Notes: a model not told the origin generated them from the sequence alone. A DNA stretch of 64,000 bases from Setaria digitata (GCA_003640385.1 RCAB01000099.1:106374-170373), one strand, 5' to 3'; positions 15,794-29,670 are shown, counted from the first letter of the stretch. Translations and numbers: made by a program.

Positions 15794-18700
15794 ATGTATG
15801 CACCGCTGTTAATCGGTGTCTTCTCATTATTAACATATTCCGCTGGTACTCAATTCAAGCTTCGTTTCACATTCTGTAATCAAGCGCCTAATCCAACTCT
15901 CCAGACCGTTTGCTCACAACTGAAGAAATGGGATTCAGTTGTTAGGGTTGGTTAGCTCATCATCAACTTAAGTTTCACTCTCATTTTTCAGTTCCATGAT
16001 TAGTTTGATTTCTTTTACACGGCTTTAATCGCAAGCTGAAGACAAGAGCTTCCATTCATAATAAGTAATTCATCACGTTCAGTTATGAAAATGAAAATAA
16101 AAAGGAAATTTAACAGGTAATACCCGAAAATCAGCATTTAAATAACTCTAAATATATTCGTCAGCTAAGGCCTGGTTAATTAAACCTATTAATTCCAATT
16201 TGCTAATCAGATTGGAAAATGTTAGATGAAAATAACTACTTTAGTTTATTTGAATCACTTTCAGCACTATCACACCACTTCGTTGAATGAGTCACGTCCA
16301 GATTTCCAACGTACTCCTCCAGAAAGAGGTACGAAAAGAATCTGGTCCGCCAGTCGATCGCGATGGGCAACTAACTTCCAAAGTTGGACTGCCTGGTCAT
16401 CCTGGTCGGTCGATTCATCTAGTGGTATGCCACAACAACGAACACCTTACTCGAGAAGCAGCTGGGGTAGACCCGCACTCAACTTCAGTCACTACACGAA
16501 CCTACCAATGTCTTCTAGCCTGATAAGTGATTTTACGACTGATTCAAAAGGACCGAAAAGAGTGGCACTCGAAATACAATATGAAATTTCGTCTCTTCCT
16601 AGTGAGGGTTTTCAAATTTTTAAACAAAATAACACAAATCACACTTTAGGCTCATCATTATAAGGTTTTTTTTGAGTTCTCAAAATTGCGCTTATTTGTG
16701 ACACTCCCCAGCCGTAACTAAAAATCGGGAGAAATGAAGAATTTTGTTAATCAGGAAAATCTACACATACGCGCCAATTAGTTCTTTCTAACTCGCTCAC
16801 ACATAAAATTCGGAAAGTTTCATCAAATTTTTGTTTATTTTAAAAAAATCACTTTCAAAAAATTTTTTTTTCAACATATGCTTACTGTGAAATTCAGCGC
16901 TATTTTCATTTCCAGGACAACCTGGTAAAACCCGTTCACGTGGTGGACAAGTGACGAATGTGAAGACGTATTCACACGCGATTTCGTCGTTATCATCATC
17001 GTCAACATCTGCACGACGAGAGCAAATTTTGATGAAGAATGAAGATTTCAGGCAGATGTTGCACAATAGGAAGCCAACAGGTAGCAGGGAAGAGCTTCTT
17101 TGGAGTGGTACCAATAAGAAGGATCTGTATTCGATGGAACAGGATACGGTTGGACCACCTGGCCAGCAACGGCCCAATAATCTAATTCGCAAACAGTCAC
17201 CGTCAGCATCACCTATGATTCCAACTAGACAGCTACCGGATGATAGAACACCCGATAAATCCACCGGCCCACCGGCACCTCCACCTGAAACACCGGGCAG
17301 CAGACCAATTAAGAGAAATGTTAGTTTCTGCAGAGGCGAACTGATATGAAATGTTTTTCAGTACTTTCCCTTAGAAAAGTGATACAGCACCGGAAATGCA
17401 GAAGAGGGCTTAATTTCCAGTTTTGAAATTGTTCAGTAAAGTGAATGATGATTCTAGGAGGCAAGCATGGCGATATCATCAGCTTCCACGCTTATGATAG
17501 ATGAACGGTTGAAAACTGCTCTGAAATGCATGGATCTCAACTGCTTGTGTCCATTTCTCCATGGTATTCTTTAATTTAGAGTGCTATTAATCACAGACAT
17601 CACTAGTTTACTTTTACACTGATACTGATGATCATATGACATGTTATATTCGTATCAATGATATGTAATGTGGAATGAGTCAGAAAACGAAAAGATTTAA
17701 GGATCATTAAGAAGCTCGGGATGTTACCTACCAAGCGGGAAGAAGTTTTCGAAGGCCACTCGTAAGGAGTACAGGCAATTAAGTACAGAGGAAAGACAAC
17801 GATTTCATAATGCTTTGGACAGGTTGAAACGAAGCGGTAATTATGATAAAATTGCACAGTGGCACTCAGATCCAACAATAAGCGGTGGAGCACATTCTGG
17901 GCCTGCTTTTTTGCCTTGGCACAGAGAATACATCAAAAGGTCGCTTTAATTTTGCAAAATTTGCTGTAATGCCAATGGCTTTTTACAGATTTTAATATGC
18001 TTATTTAAATTATTCAAATTTGAAAGCAGCATATTTCGTGCTAAATGATTGCCATTCACTGTAGACTTGAGATTGCTCTTCGGTTAATTGACCCATCTGT
18101 GTCGCTGCCTTACTGGGATTCCACTTTGGAAAGCGTGATTCCGAAAAGCGATCATACAGTACTGTTCAGTCGGGAACTGATGGGGGAAAATGACCAACAT
18201 GGTAATATAATAAATGGTTTCATGTCCCACTGGAGAACCCGAGAGGTTAGTGTTTAGTAGCACCATATGTATTCTGAAAATATTGAAGTTTTGTCTTGCT
18301 GAGTTATGATGACAGATTGATTATTCTGTTGCTCTGAGCAGAAAATTGTGTACTAGGGACGGCGTGTAACGAGACATCCCGGGAAAGAGGGGCGTCCTCT
18401 GAACGAAGATGATATCAAAGCTGTAATGAGACATTCGGACGTAATCGGTGTGCTCGCCTATACCGCTCCTCAACGGGTTAGTTTTACTGATTTCCGAAAG
18501 TAACTAGAACCTTTTCTATTATTAATTGTTGTCACAACGACTAATTGTACCTCAACAAGTAAATAAGAATAATTTAAGAGAAGTCAGAATATAGCAAGTT
18601 TGTTTGTTAAGGTGACCTAAAATTTGCCTTTTTTAAAAATTAAGATCTGATTTTGAGAGAATTAACGGTCGGAGTGAAAAATACAGGGGTGCAAGTATCC

Positions 18701-21335
18701 AACAGACTGGACATCACTCGAGTACAGTCATGCAAATACCCTAGTCTGGATTGGTGGTGAGATGTTCCATCAGACTACCTCCGCGAATGATCCGCTTTTC
18801 TTCCTTCATCACGCTTTTGTGGACAACATTTGGGAATATTGGCGACAACATCGACAAGTATTAGCTTACTTAGACTTTCTGGATTTAAATTTAATTCAAA
18901 ATAAAATCATGGAACTCAATTGCTAGTTTTTTTCATTTCTTATAATGGATCAGAAAGACAGTATCATGTTTTTTAAACTTTCAAGAAATGATTGACACGA
19001 AAATTTTTAGAATTCAGCAGTACGATCAAAAAGTTATCCGCCGGATTTACTAGAATGTAGTGGCGAAAACCATTTCGCACAAAATCCAATGCGACCATTC
19101 GAACCTCTCCGAAACATTGACGGAATTAGGAATGATTATAATGAAAAACTGTACCAATATGCGCCACGACCCACATGTCCTGGAGGTCAAGACAAGCAAT
19201 GTGGAAGCGAGTGAGTAATCGATCCCTTCTTCATTTTCAAGTGATCTAACTCATTCTCGATTTCCAAACTTCACAGTTTCAAATTCAAGTTGAAAAATAC
19301 TCCAAGCCTAACATAAAATAGGCGGAAATTAATTATTATTTGATTTAAGTTCAACACTTATGGAAGAGACAAAATCCATAAAATTTTGTTATAAACGGAC
19401 AAATTTATAAATAGACAAGAGTTGAAGCCGACTATGGAAGCAATAAAATGTGGATTCAGATTCCTCTTCTGCGATTTATCACATGGATATGCCCGATGTT
19501 CTACAAAAATACGTTTCGGTGGCAATTGCAGCAGTTATACACATCGTGAGAATCCGTGCCACAATGGTTTCTGTCAGTCCGGATTATGTGTTAAAAGCGC
19601 ACCGATTCTCCAGAAGCAAGATGAAATACTTTTTTAATTTCCTGCCATTTTTAAAAAAACGTGAAACTTCCAATTTTAGCAGCAGAAATAGCTTGAGACC
19701 GTTTATACTTTAGCTTAAGTGCCATGTTAGTCTTTAATTAAGTAGTATTTGAAGCTTCTTTCCAAAACATGAAATTCTAAAAAATATTTCTGTTTATTCA
19801 CTCATCTCTTCTTTTAAATAAATTTTATTGTGCTGATTTCAGGCCAACAGAGATAGTACAAAAAGGATTAGAAGTATAGAAGACGTATTCGAAACAGCGC
19901 TGATAACTACAACGGCGACCACGGACGTTGAAAAGGTTCACCATAAAGGCAAAATTTATCTCTGTGTTGTTTCCCTTTTCTGCTTTTCTTATCGGTATGA
20001 ACTTCCGGGAAATCACCAACTTTTTTTTTTCTAAATAATGGAAGAACTTCTGTTATAAAACAGAAAATCTTGTTGTATATTTGACAAGAAAATTGTATGT
20101 CTTTATTCGAGCCCAGAAAAGCAAGAACTCTTCATGCTTTTTAATTCCATTATCAACCAACTCATTAATTGTCAACCAGCTTGTCACTAGTAATGATGCC
20201 TAGTTTTCATTTCATTTCAGAAGGCATGTTACAACAGCCATGAATGTTGCTCAGTTTGGGCTAGCAAAGGTGAGTGCATTGCGAATAGGGACGAAATGCT
20301 GAAATGGTGTCCAGTGTCATGTCACAAGTGTATCGTAGATTACGACTTCACTTCTGGCAAGTTTTCCGGATTTTCTCAATTCTATAAATTTTGCCACTGA
20401 ATACAGAATAATTGGTTCATATGAATTAGTGGGCAAAATTATCAAGATTTGGAAGGAATCATTATAATATATATGGAAGAAATGAGAAATTAATAGGTAA
20501 GCTTGAAAAGTTCCATATTGTAATAGCTAGAAACAGTTTGAACATTGCCAGCTAAAAAAAAAAATCACTGAGCCATAGTTCTCGCTTCACTTTCTTTCCC
20601 CTTTCTACAATAAGATGTCTAGATGTTTTGTCATCTTAAAATATAATTAGTAAGAGTAGAGTTGTTTAATCTGAATCTAATCACTCATGCAATTGACCAG
20701 CTCTTGTGATCAATTTCCCACAATTAATTACTGACATAGCGTGATTTTCAATCTTAGCTCTCGTGATCCATTTTTACATGAAACAGCGTAAGTGGCAAAT
20801 CTCCGGTGAGATTTATAACTTTTCGACCTCTCCCTTACGTTATACAGCATAGTCGTCAACTTTTTTTTGAGTCACTTTTCTGTTTCTTTAATTGCGTCAC
20901 ACTTTTTGCCTGTCTATCTCCAACCTACTTGAAAGATCTTACCAAATAAATATTTTAAGTGGGCATTAATCAGGTCACTTTTAAAATTTTGTCTCATGGT
21001 TGGTAGAAAGAAGTGGTAGTTTTCTGAAACATTTTATTATGGCTAAACCAGGTCACTGTCTCTGCATAATTCTCGATTTTTGTTTTTGCTCTAATTTACT
21101 CTTCTCCAACTTGTCCTTTATAACTGTTCAAGTAGCTCAAAAGTTCCAATCCAAAACTTATTGTTATTTTGATCAAGATGAATCGTCTGTTGCAGAATGT
21201 TCAGATCGGCATTCACAGTGCCCAATATGGGCTGCTGATGATGAGTGCCAAAAAAATCATCTATGGATGGCTGAAAATTGCCGATCCAGTTGTCGTCGAT
21301 GTCACAAGCGAAGGACTGATATTTGTCAGCTGTGA
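15794..21335 (+). CDS. Tyrosinase B: diverged tandem copy with altered copper-B site and added N-terminal segment
   Basis: Tandem paralogue of tyrosinase A (about 757 residues). Exons: 15794-15946, 16265-16466, 16916-17319, 17458-17563, 17702-17939, 18065-18245, 18357-18476, 18687-18857, 19011-19210, 19460-about 19589, 19843-19935, 20221-20356 and 21196-21335. Met 15794 starts a signal peptide. Copper A keeps its three histidines (QWHS, GAHSGP, LPWHRE). Copper B reads SHANTL where copy A has THGNVH, so the second ligand is Leu, while FFLHHAF is kept. Exons 2 and 3, absent from copy A, add about 200 residues rich in Trp, Ser, Gln and Pro. Only two ShKT domains follow the cysteine module. The intron after 20356 starts with GC (G|GCAAGT). 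The end of exon 10 is the weakest boundary. A copper-site change argues for weak or no oxidase activity, though this is inference. Confidence 0.85.
20357..21195 (+). other. GC-AG intron of tyrosinase B
   Basis: The donor is G|GCAAGT and the acceptor TTGCAG. The phase (1) exactly joins the two ShKT exons. Copy A uses a normal GT donor at the matching place (8132), so the GC form arose in copy B or was lost in A. Confidence 0.75.
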
Positions 21336-24299
21336 TAGATATCAATAACGAGCACCATTCGGGTGGTATATGCATATTGAGTTTCTACTACATTTATAAT
21401 ATATTTACTAATGTATTTTGTGTTTGATTTATAATATATTGCTTCAAAAATTCCAAATGTGCCATCTCATTAGGCTAGTAACCCAGTAGGTGTGCTGAAT
21501 GTCGAAAAACTTCCGTTTCAGAAGCATCAGACAAGTTTAAGAAATTCATCTTCATTTTAAAAAACTACACGGTACCGCCAGACTATTTCTGGTTAACTAT
21601 TCAGTGATATCAGTGACAGTTCCAAAATTATCACAAAAAATTCATTGTGACGCTGGACTACAATTTGGGCAACTTGACATTCGCAATTCTACAAAAGAAA
21701 AAAAAAAAAGAAGAAAAATTATAGGATATTTTTCCTAACATACCCAGAAAGCTTCTTGTGAAGGCCAACTGGAAGCTTATTTTTGCCTTCTACTTTATCC
21801 AGAAGCGACAAATCTATGAATATTACTAAATCAGTATGCCACCGCCCATTTTATTTTATAATTCTCAGAAATTATTGCTAACCTCTCCAGTATGAATACG
21901 TTAGATATCCCCTTAGTTCCAGCAGTCGAGCTTTTCTAGAATATTTGTGAACAGCAGGAGATTTGTGTATCGTGTTTTTTTTTTGTCAATTTTCCACTTC
22001 GAAGGAGCTGAATTACTGCGCCGTATCCTTCAAATTAGCTGGAAAAAAGAAGGAAGTAAATTTGCATTAAAAAAATCCTCATCACTGTCATTTGGAACAA
22101 AATTACTCGGAATAATCATAATATCCCCGAGACGAGACGCATAAGCTATTAGAAATTATCAGCTGTGATAAATAATTAATTCGCCATTGGTTATTTGCAC
22201 TAACAGAGAGCGGAATTTTTTGCAATCTTTATTATTTCCAGAGGTTGTGGCATTTGATCAAAATAAACCAAATACCAGCAGTAAAATGTCTTATTTTATC
22301 TTATTTTATCAATAGGAAACGGTAAATTTAGGATGTGCTTCCTACAGCTGGACTGAGAAGTAATTAAAACAAATTAAACAAGATTAAAATATGAAAGAAC
22401 TAAGCGTACGACGACCTATGCAGCAAATTACGTAACAGTACAGGCATTACATTTTTTCTTCATGGAGTAAACTGTTTGATAACTGCCACATTACATCAAT
22501 AGATGAAATTTCGGATCAATGGAATTCTAACGCTGTAATACCACGGTTCCGAGTGAGTGGAAAGAACAGTCTTAATATGACTGTTTTTTTTTCTTATCCT
22601 GAAACTTACTAAAGGCCTGACTGGATTCCTCGAGCACTGGGAATGGCAAGACAGGAAAGAAATTGAGGGTGATGAATTTTGTCACAATGCACCAAACTTT
22701 TGAGACACTCATATGCAAACCATTCAGGAAACGATATCACAGATCAATGGGACACTGTCACTACAATAGTGAATAGCCTTTCTGGCATCGTCCCAAGCCA
22801 TTCATTTCTAAATTCAAATGGTTCACTTCACAATGATAGAAGATCCTAGGTTCTGTTAAAAGTGTGAAAAAAATTAAAAAACAGTAACTCCGCAGTAATG
22901 TGTAGTCTAGCGATGTCTCCTAGAACCTGTCACCAGGTATAATCTCAACTTCCTTACGTGAAAAACTGATTCACAACACTTTATCTACCTTGAAGGGAAG
23001 CTGATTAAATATAAAAACACTACATGAAGTATTAATCATATTTCTAAACATAACTCTGGAAACTTCCAGTGGATGAAATTTTATAGCTTTCTTTGACAGA
23101 TATGGATGGCATCAATTAATTTCATGCTTCCTTAACAGCACTTCTAAATCATCCTTAAAAATGGAACTTAGAACGCATTTAGTTGCGCTGCCAGCCTGAT
23201 TAGACAGCTTATCAAAGGATGAAAAAGTAGTTTTCCAAACTGAATAATTGCACCACATGTCAGGACTTTTTCTAGAACTGATATCTTATCAATGAAGTGA
23301 AATGTAACGTGGCTGATGTGGCCCTAAAAATTTGGGATCTGGAATTATTCATTTCCACCAACTCCATGAATGTCTATCCACTATTTAAAATATTTATTTA
23401 AACAAGTTGCATCAGTGAATGAATGCAATATTAAATGCAAGAAGTTTAATATATGTAGGTACAAAGCACCAAACAACATAAGAACTCGAGTGAACTTTCC
23501 TTCAACTATATAAAAAGCTTGGTTAGGTCTTTCTACATCACTTGACTATGAGTATTTATATTTATTCATTGCTTTTGCTTATTCCATTCCAGCTTTCTGG
23601 ATTCAATAATACACATTAAATTTCCTTAGCAGATTTCGCGAGGTATTTACGAACAGCCAAAAACGTACAAACAGTTTGGTGCGAAATAAAAACACAAATC
23701 TAAAATGGAATGTTTAAACCGCTACAACAATTTTAACTTTGAGGTCAAACACAAAGAGATTTGTGAAGCCAACAGTTTAGCAGTTAAAATGTACCAGCAG
23801 CAGAGGTTGCTAGCATACAAAAAAACCAACAAAGAAATTAAAGAAGCAGAGTATTAATATTAGAATGAGCAGATGTTACAACAACATATATGTTATGATG
23901 GACAAAAAAAAAAAAAACAATAAACAAATACAGACTTACTGCAATTTCGCGCCTTAACCCTTAAATCATTCTTTTTTTTTTCTCACTAGAAGTTAAAAAC
24001 TGCATACGATTATTTCCAAATTAAACTTATACCCATGCAAGATCTCCCGTGGTTCTGAAGTTTTGAAACAAACAAGAACTCCCAGATTTTCGCCCTGTTG
24101 TTTCTAGAGATCATAAATGTCAGTGAAATGATAAACGAAAATATATAAATACTAGCTTTTACAAGCGAAAGACATATGCTATTCATCCAGATTATTTAAT
24201 AGTTATGTGATTAAAACCGGTGATTCTTTGCTTGGGACAATTCGCTGCCTGAAATCCTCATATTTAAACAAAGAAAGTAGTTTACTTCGTAATTTATAA
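21336..24299. other. 3-kb spacer between convergent genes tyrosinase B and mab-20-like
   Basis: Holds the 3' flanks of two converging genes. It is AT-rich with homopolymer runs. I see no supported coding exon, RNA gene or mobile element. Confidence 0.5.
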
Positions 24300-27200
24300 C
24301 TAATCAAGATATTTCTGGGACTCTAGACCTCTTAAAAAAGCAGATGAATCAAGAAATGGAAGGGAAAATGACCACTTATTGCTTGTATATCTTAGGTTAG
24401 ATGAATTAGGTAATTTACAGAGAAAAGGTAATTTTGTGGGATTTATATCTCCGCTGACCAGGAAATAAGGGAAAAGTTTGAAGAAATTTGTTCCAATTAG
24501 ATAAATTACTAGCACTCATAACGACTTCATTCATTTACAACAGCCTTTTTTCTTACTTGTCGTTTAAGTGATAAATCACTTAATCTAGAAAGAATTATCT
24601 TTTCAGCTGAAAAAGAAAATCTTACACTCCTATCATACCAAAGGTCCCATTTTTCAACTGAATGCTTGTACTTGGCAAATTTCTGACACCATTCTCGATA
24701 TTTCGATTTGAACTGAGCCACAGTGGTAGGTTGTGTGCACTCGGCTACAATGAAAAAAACCTCACTGTATCACTGAATTTATAATGGCTGCAAATCTAAG
24801 AAAATATACGAAATATCTAGCACACTATCAAATAAATAAAAAAAACTACTGTGCTGATGTGCGGTCGAATTCGGCTGCAATGATGTGGTTTAAAAAAAAA
24901 GCTAACCCTCATCGACTGCAACCTCATAGACCATAACAGTTTCTGCATTTATAATGCATTCGTAGATACCACTCTCCGCTCCAGAAACCTAAAAAAAGAC
25001 TGTTAGGGACAATCATGAACCCATAAGCTCTGTCCTCTGAAAAAAAAGGCCAGTAGAAACTTCTAGAAGCCGCGTGGAAAATCATGTGCAAAACTTTTTT
25101 TCTGTAACATAGTAACACTTGCATTAAAAACAACGAGTCCTCCTTCAGTCGTTAACTGCCTCTTTCCAGAGGGTGAAATTAAATCAGTATTGAAAATCCA
25201 TGTTGAATGCGCCATACAAGGGATATGCAATGTATCACCAGCGTAGAGATTTATCACCGTCCGCTTTACATGTCCTATACATCTGTCAGCATCTTTCGAA
25301 TTGGAAGTGATCCACCTACAAATGAAAATTGCACTTTGAATCAGCCGGAAATTTCTAGGAAAAGAAATATTAGTAACCTTCCTTCAAAAGCATAACTTGT
25401 TTTATTAAGGCGATAATGAAGGATAACAAACTACATACTGATAGATTTTATTTAAATCTAAATTGATTAGTTAGTTGTCTAATGGAAAATGAATATTTTA
25501 GAAATTGTGGTGTACAAGAATAAATTTTAAAAAAATGGGTTTGAATTCGATAGCAAAACCATCATGAAATAAAATTGAAAAAATAATGATCGATGAAATC
25601 AATCACCCATCTGTCGATAAGTGAGCTTGTTCGCGTTTATAACATAATCCACGAACAATATTCCACGAACAATAAGGATCGATAGCACATTGCGTACAGG
25701 CAGTGTAAAGCGAACACTGGGCTAAGAAGTACTGAGAAACATTATCCTCATTGGCCAGATAGAAAAATTCGCCTGACAGTACTGTCATAGCAAAAACAGT
25801 TCCAGGATTTTTCAGAGCATATGTGGCTAATAATTTCGACGATTTATTTGCTTCGTCAAGCCAGTGGGCTACCTTGTACAACCTCCGAGAACTGGAAAAC
25901 AATATTGGTTAATCTTGAATCTTTTGTTGAAATTCCTGGACCTTGATTTTTATGCCTCCACGATTATTGCATAGAGTCCCAACTGTATCCATAAGCTTCA
26001 ACACAGGATGCAGCACGTTAAATGCTGCAATGAAATTTTCAAACAAAAAAATTGTTTCTAAAAAATTTCAAAGTTGACCTATGCGAGTAAACGAAAACAA
26101 TGTTGGCATGTTCCACTGTGTCGACAGCAACGTGTGTTAACAGTTCATTCTGTACTGTTAGTAGCGGACGACCACCTGATACGGCATCTGCCATTAATAA
26201 ATGAGATCGCGCAAAATGTAAACTACTGTCCGGGACAGACGCTGAATTAGCCACACACTAAAATTATAGGATTCTATAAAATTAACAAAACAAAGAACAA
26301 CTATCATTTACACTTATTAAAGTGTACAAAAATTTGGAGAAAAAGTGAAACAGGTGAGAGAATTAACCGCTCCAGGACGATGTTCAGGAACATTTTTGGG
26401 TGGCGTAGTGATCCAACTACCATCAGATGAAGTTTGCTCCAGAAAATACCCTTGATCGAACAGCTATGAATAGCAAAAACTTATTTATCTAAATATGGAA
26501 AGAAAAGAAGAGTACAGTACGCCGTGTGCCAAGTACATAGTTAATTTTTATATACGTTCCACAACAATCGAATCCCTTGAACAGCTTGAAGAAAGCAACT
26601 GTCAGTTAAAATGCATATTAATCAGTCATGTATAAATGAATTCATAAACATTATACATGAATTACATAAGTCCAAGCACTTTATATGTTTATAACTGGGT
26701 TAGTAATTATTCATTACGAACACTGAATGCCTATAAAATACCTGATTGATATCGTTTAATGAAAATGAGCAAACAGCACTACCACCAAATGAGATTTCAG
26801 GCGTTGCAAAAGTAGCGTAGAAAAAAGTGTCGGATCTGCTAACTACACTTTGCAATGATTCTAAAAATTAATAACGAAACATGGAAACAAATATGCATAA
26901 AAAGGTACTCAAAGTAGCATTACACAGCAAAATAATTCAGGAAAATAGTTTTGGAAAGTTTCTGATAAAATTATTAATATGAATTTAGACGCATACAAAA
27001 GTAGTTTTTCTATGGTTTAAAATGCTTGGTGAAAGAACAATTGACTAATAACAAGGTTTCTGATTTTGAACATGTGTATAAATTCCAATAAAAATAATTA
27101 AAACTTACGTATTTCATTGAAATAAATAGGATATTTTGAAGAAATCGAGCAGTTAAGACGAGCTTTGACAAAAGTAGTCCATACTTGTCGCAACACATTT

Positions 27201-28974
27201 TTCCCACCAACATCTTTCTGTAAATTGCATAATGTTATCTCCTGGCCAGCCGTTTACAAGCTAATTAAAAGAACGCTCGATATAACTTTTGGACATTTAA
27301 AAGTTCTAACGGAAAAATAACGCTTTGACCAACTGAAGGTTGTAGTCAGCGCAATAAACAAAGTGGTAAATGACATTTTCCAGAAACTAGTCATCAGGAA
27401 ACTCCAAAATCAAGTCACTATAAAAAGCAGATTCACCTTACAAATACGAGCAACCCTTGAAAACACAATATGTTCACAGTGTTCACGCTCAATAGCGACT
27501 TCACGAAAAAAGAAATAAACATATTTATCAATATTGAATGACGCCACAAAGTCAGGTTCTAAATCATAATTTATATAAAACTTGACTAAATTAATCACAC
27601 TCATGTAAAAAAAGAAATCAGAATTTCATTTCCAGCTTTCCTAACGCTAATGACGAGTAAACACACATAATACTTTGCCATTATGTTTTTTCCATATGTT
27701 TTCATAATGCATTCTATACTATTCCTATTACGTACTTACATACATCTCTGTGACATAAACAGCTTACGGCAAAACTATCGAAATTATTTAAATTTATATC
27801 AATTTACCATATAACCATTTGGAATCAGTATATATGGTTCGCATTGATGAATAAAGTTCCTTGTTGTTTTTGATTAGTGGTGGTCGGTAAATAAGATGGT
27901 TGTCAAGAATAAGACCTGTTCTGATACCAGAGTAAATAGCAGGTATATCCTCTGGATTACCCCACTCTGAAAATGCAAGGAACTTACTTATTTCATTGAA
28001 GAGTAGCAAACATTAGGGTAGCAAGTAGCAAATCGTCCTATGAGTAACAAAAAGATAAGACTAATAAATCCAGAAAAAAATTTCAAATCACCGACAAGTA
28101 CTGCCGTTGTATTGAGATTAACGTGAGCTGAACAAACACCGATCACGTTTTCAGGTGAAGAACGTTCCTGCAGCGTTAGCGCATCTAATTCACGTAGTTG
28201 TGGCTTCATAGCATTCGACGAGCAAACCAATAAAGTCTGACGACCTTCTTTCAGAAACATTAGTCGTACTCCATTGATGCATTCCGCATGTCCAGCACGA
28301 CGGCATTCTTCGGCATCAGCTCGGGAAACAGGAAGCTCTACGTGAGCATGCTTAATACATCAGGTAAGCACATTGATCCAATTGTCAAAAAAAGTTGGCT
28401 CCGATGATCATAAAAATCAGAATTATCTCTGAGCGAATTATCTCCTGTTCAATTCTAACATTTTAATAATCTCAAGACACTTTTTTTCTTCCACCATATT
28501 ATCAGAAAGCATATGACTCTGCGAAAGGTCACATTTACAGTGATTTAAGTTGCATTAAATTTGGAAATTACACTGTAAAGTGGGACAGCATATTACCAGG
28601 CCATCATTGGATGTAGTTATGTTAATATTATATGCCCATAATCGAAATAAGTGACCATCTGTGCCCACATAAAGAGATGCAGACTGAGAGTCCAGCAGTA
28701 ACCGCCTGTACGCCAGTCGTCCAGCAGTAAAGACATTCTCTGAAATAGATCTAAGAATGGAAACTATAGTCTATGAGATGAAATCGTTGACATGGATAAG
28801 ATCGGATGAGAACTTTCTCGTGCTGGATAAGATTAACTACTTGTTTCTTGATAGAACAAACTCAGTTCAGGGCAATAGCTTACCAGGGAGTATTGTCGGC
28901 ACCGCGGATGTTTCCAGGGATAGAACGACGAAAAGCAGCACGTTAATAAAAATGACCTCTGGCGACATCTTCAT
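24300..28974 (-). CDS. mab-20: Class 2 secreted semaphorin (MAB-20/Sema2a type)
   Basis: A secreted guidance cue that binds plexin receptors. Fourteen exons join in frame (about 709 residues): 28884-28974, 28597-28739, 28092-28350, 27808-27966, 27437-27585, 27109-27217, 26742-26860, 26368-26463, 26079-26257, 25607-25891, 25117-25315, 24907-24988, 24639-24744 and 24300-24453. Exon 1 has a signal peptide ([20 protein letters not shown]). The sema domain shows [55 protein letters not shown] and SFGGSAVC. The PSI module follows ([12 protein letters not shown]), then an Ig domain ending [11 protein letters not shown]. The tail [20 protein letters not shown] is typical of class 2 semaphorins, and no membrane segment is present. 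The last exon (51 residues) is the least certain; the frame could instead run on from 24639 to a stop near 24527. Confidence 0.92.
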
Positions 28975-29670
28975 GAGAACCGCCATCCACTACAAAATCG
29001 ATACCAACAACCAGAGAGGACAACCACTCATCCAGCATCCTCATCTACAGCCACCTCTTTCCACGCGTTATTTCCCTACCGCACTTATGCGGGACATCTT
29101 GGGATGCAGCTGAGAATGCCCGAAGTACTGCGTCAGGAAGGAATCAGCGTCAGTTTGCGTGAACGTACGTGAAGACAGGAATTGTCCCGAGTGGATAAAC
29201 TTCCTTCTAAAAAATAACAACAGCAGCAACCCACTGTTGTGACTCTTTTCAGAATCATCATCGAGCAACTTGTGTGGAATTCTCATGTCATCAAATTTAT
29301 ACGATTAAATAAGACGTGCCTACTGAGAATGGTGAGACACGTCCGTGCTAACAAAACTTTATGATTCCTAGGAAAAATGTACATTGTATATTAGGCCTTC
29401 TGATACAATGATATGCACCGACGATAAAAACCAAACGTCATCATTCAAAAACTTTTGGCTTCATCTCCACGTCTACATATTTGTCAAAGTGGGATTCTCA
29501 ACACTTGGGATATATCAAATTTATTTTTGCTATCCTAACAAAAATTCCATTACAGTTGGCAAATTTCAAAGTGACGACACCCAGTCGAACGCAAATTTAC
29601 TTCCCTCTCACTTCATAGCGGTAGTACAATTTAACCAAAAGTTAAGTTAATAACAAAAAAAGAAGAAAAA
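28975..29670. other. Gap between the UBAP1-like stop and the mab-20 start
   Basis: About 0.7 kb between two genes on the same strand. It probably holds the semaphorin promoter or 5' UTR. The spacing is larger than usual for a nematode operon, so shared transcription is not indicated. A plus-strand open stretch at 28757-29113 mostly overlaps semaphorin exon 1 and is not supported as a gene. Confidence 0.4.

Noticed and set aside
28757..29113. A 118-codon plus-strand open frame
   Set aside because: It mostly overlaps, in antisense, the signal-peptide exon of the semaphorin, whose frame and splice sites are well supported.
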